From a bacterium (lineage in GTDB: Bacteria > Bacillota_A > Clostridia > Lachnospirales > Lachnospiraceae): 5,448 bases of DNA. Position numbers and translations under genes: made by a program. Shown in pieces: positions 4,588-5,448 of this stretch (its first letter is position 1; each line of letters opens with the position of its first letter). The DNA lies in NCBI GenBank assembly GCA_004562915.1, contig SFQZ01000180.1:1-5448 (forward strand), read 5' to 3'. The notes under the pieces are model-generated. The model was not told where the DNA came from, searched no databases, and saw only the letters and a program-made list of their open reading frames with translations.

Positions 4588-4649
4588 TCAGGTATTGTCC
4601 CCTACAACTTCAAGTTTGTCGAATTAAAAAATAGGAATAGTTATAATAG
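4588..4649 (+). other. Short gap between the XRE gene and the terminator
   Basis: This 62-bp stretch holds only a small inverted repeat, AACTT-C-AAGTT (4606-4616), and an isolated TATAAT (4642-4647). The nearest -35-like TTGTCG (4616-4621) is 20 bp away, too far for a convincing promoter. Confidence 0.3.
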
Positions 4650-4687
4650 AAAGCTGTAAAAATTCACGTTGAATTTTACAGCTTTTT
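4650..4687 (+). terminator. Strong intrinsic terminator between the XRE gene and the toxin-antitoxin operon
   Basis: AAAGCTGTAAAA (4650-4661) plus TTC (4663-4665) pairs with GAA plus TTTTACAGCTTT (4671-4685). That is 15 bp with one bulged A and an ACGTT loop. The stem runs straight into a T-run (TTTTT to 4687). The A-rich left side could also make it partly bidirectional. It would end the PAP2-XRE transcript and insulate the downstream toxin-antitoxin operon. Confidence 0.85.
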
Positions 4688-4696
4688 GTGTATAAT
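4669..4696 (+). promoter_or_regulatory. Promoter of the toxin-antitoxin operon, overlapping the terminator
   Basis: TTGAAT (4669-4674) and a perfect TATAAT (4691-4696) are separated by 16 bp, with the likely start near 4703. The -35 box lies in the loop and 3' arm of the terminator. The antitoxin start is about 40 bases further on, after AAGGAG at 4727-4732. Confidence 0.7.
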
Positions 4697-4742
4697 ATAA
4701 GTAGCAGAAACAATATAAAATCAAGGAAGGAGCTGAAAGAAT

Positions 4743-4991
4743 ATGGCAAGTATTTTACCAGTATCTGATTTGAGAAATTATAACGAAGTCCTGAAGAACT
4801 GCCATAAAGGCGAGCCTGTATATCTTACCAAGAATGGTAGAGGACGTTTTGTGGTTATGGATTTTGAAGATTATGAACGTGATCGTGCGGAAAAGAAGCT
4901 TTTAATGAAGCTGCAGGAAGCCGAAGAAGCAGTGAAAGACGGCGAGGGATGGCTGGAGTTAGATGAACTGAAGGCACTTGTGGGGGAATAA
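4743..4991 (+). CDS. Phd/YefM-family type II antitoxin
   Basis: This 82-residue protein starts at ATG 4743, ten bases after AAGGAG (4727-4732). The N-terminal two-thirds have the Phd/YefM layout: MASILPVSDLRNYNEVLKNC, then GEPVYLTKNGRGRFVVMDFEDYE, which form the DNA-binding dimer fold. The C-terminal third (about residues 50-82) is charged and helical and would wrap around and neutralise the toxin. The toxin gene begins one base after its stop, the usual arrangement. Members bind palindromes in their own promoter and repress it, more strongly with toxin bound. The promoter at 4669-4696 is the expected target, but no clear palindrome is visible there. The likely role is stabilising the mobile element, or addiction. 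The family call is firm; which subfamily (Phd, YefM or RelB-like) is less sure. Confidence 0.9.
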   Translation: MASILPVSDLRNYNEVLKNCHKGEPVYLTKNGRGRFVVMDFEDYERDRAEKKLLMKLQEAEEAVKDGEGWLELDELKALVGE

Positions 4992-4992
4992 G

Positions 4993-5292
4993 ATGTTAAA
5001 ATTACGGATTAACCCGATTGTTGCAAAGGACCTGAAGAATATCCGGGATTACATCGCTGAAGATAGTGAAGAATATGCCGCAAAGACTATAAAGGAAATT
5101 TATGGTAAATTTGAGAATCTCCAGATGTTTCCGGGAATGGGTTCAGACCTTTCAAAGCGAGTCAGCTTTCGGACAGACTATAAATATGCGATATGGGAAG
5201 ATTATGTGATTATCTACAAGGTAAGCAACGAGTATGTAGAAATTTATCGTGTCATCAATCGGTATCAGGATATTACAAGAATTTTTGATTGA
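4993..5292 (+). CDS. RelE/ParE-family toxin
   Basis: This 99-residue protein begins at ATG 4993, one base after the antitoxin's TAA, with GGGGGA at 4982-4987 as ribosome binding site inside the antitoxin end. It has the RelE/ParE superfamily layout: MLKLRINPIVAKDLKNIRDYIAE, a helix, then FPGMGSDLSKRV. It continues with YKYAIWEDYVIIYKV and ends YVEIYRVINRYQDITRIF. The long N-terminal helical pair and the final VINRYQDITRIF are closer to ParE-type than to classical RelE. RelE members cleave ribosome-bound mRNA and ParE members poison gyrase, so the target cannot be decided here. A TTG at 4978 would add five residues but overlaps the antitoxin and is less likely. The protein is full length, so the module should be active. 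Confidence 0.9.
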   Translation: MLKLRINPIVAKDLKNIRDYIAEDSEEYAAKTIKEIYGKFENLQMFPGMGSDLSKRVSFRTDYKYAIWEDYVIIYKVSNEYVEIYRVINRYQDITRIFD

Positions 5293-5322
5293 TAACAGAA
5301 ATATGATAACAAATTGATAACA
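5290..5322 (+). repeat. Three direct repeats of TGATAACA
   Basis: Exact copies start at 5290, 5304 and 5315, with spacings of 14 and 11 bp. The first overlaps the toxin's stop codon. Short, same-orientation, AT-rich repeats at a gene edge can be binding sites for a recombinase or replication protein. Here that is inference. Confidence 0.55.
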
Positions 5323-5448
5323 CCGTTCAGTACAGTCCGTGGACTAAGGATAGTGGAACACATATAAAACCAGATAGAACCATAACGCCTATACAAAATT
5401 GTATAGTGACAAAAACTCATTTGCGAGTTTGAGTAGTAAACAGAGAGC
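5323..5448 (+). other. Gene-free tail with three inverted repeats
   Basis: No supported gene is seen. The stretch holds AGTCC-GT-GGACT (5334-5345), the 8-2-8 palindrome CTATACAA-AA-TTGTATAG (5389-5406), and the hairpin AAACTC-ATTTGC-GAGTTT (5413-5430). The second looks like a repressor operator. The third has no T-run after it. The density suggests a regulatory or attachment region ahead of the next gene outside the window. Confidence 0.45.

Noticed and set aside
4616..4647. Promoter upstream of the terminator (TTGTCG ... TATAAT)
   Set aside because: The spacer of 20 bp is too long and the TATAAT stands alone; the promoter at 4669-4696 explains the toxin-antitoxin operon better.
5290..5322. 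CRISPR array
   Set aside because: The repeats are only 8 bp and the spacers 3-6 bp, far below CRISPR dimensions, and no cas gene is present.

Overview
This window looks like a piece of a mobilizable or integrative element from a Gram-positive gut anaerobe, most likely a Clostridia/Lachnospiraceae-type Firmicute. The grounds are strong GGAGG-type ribosome binding sites, moderate-to-low GC, codon use rich in AGA/GGA/AAA, and a gene set (RepA-like AAA ATPase end, small accessory proteins, DUF5348, MobV relaxase, TnpV) that is typical of mobile elements in that group. The taxonomic call is inference from family knowledge; no search was possible. All confident genes are on the + strand.

Region 1 (1-1003) is the replication/accessory part. 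It holds the C-terminal end of an AAA ATPase/RepA-like protein (1-279), a 79-aa accessory protein (345-584), a possible 39-aa ORF (660-779) and a DUF5348 protein (776-1003) joined to it by an ATGA stop/start overlap. The intercistronic gaps here are highly structured: a 13-bp hairpin (284-331), a 50-nt imperfect hairpin of about 20 bp (594-643), and a CTCCCT stretch complementary to the DUF5348 Shine-Dalgarno.

Region 2 (1004-3064) is the mobilization part. A 231-bp gap packed with inverted repeats is the best oriT candidate. It is followed by a 473-aa MobV/Pre relaxase (1235-2656) with intact HxDExTPHxHID and N-terminal catalytic-histidine motifs and a long coiled-coil tail, then TnpV (2661-3035) and a terminator-like hairpin.

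Region 3 (3065-4587) looks like cargo or flanking DNA. A 253-bp gap contains a perfect 7-3-7 palindrome overlapping a candidate -10 box. After it come a PAP2-family membrane protein with altered catalytic motifs (3289-3951) and, 21 bp later, an XRE-family regulator with four predicted membrane segments (3973-4587, probable TTG start). This pair is the least explained and biologically most interesting part of the window.

Region 4 (4588-5448) has a strong intrinsic terminator whose 3' arm overlaps the promoter of a Phd/YefM-ParE toxin-antitoxin operon (4743-5292), and then a 156-bp gene-free tail with three TGATAACA direct repeats and three inverted repeats. Together the genes suggest an element that copies or unwinds its DNA (RepA-like ATPase), is mobilized in trans by a helper conjugation system (MobV plus oriT), and is stabilised by a toxin-antitoxin pair. 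No integrase, resolvase or conjugative coupling/T4SS gene is visible, so the element's borders are not defined here.
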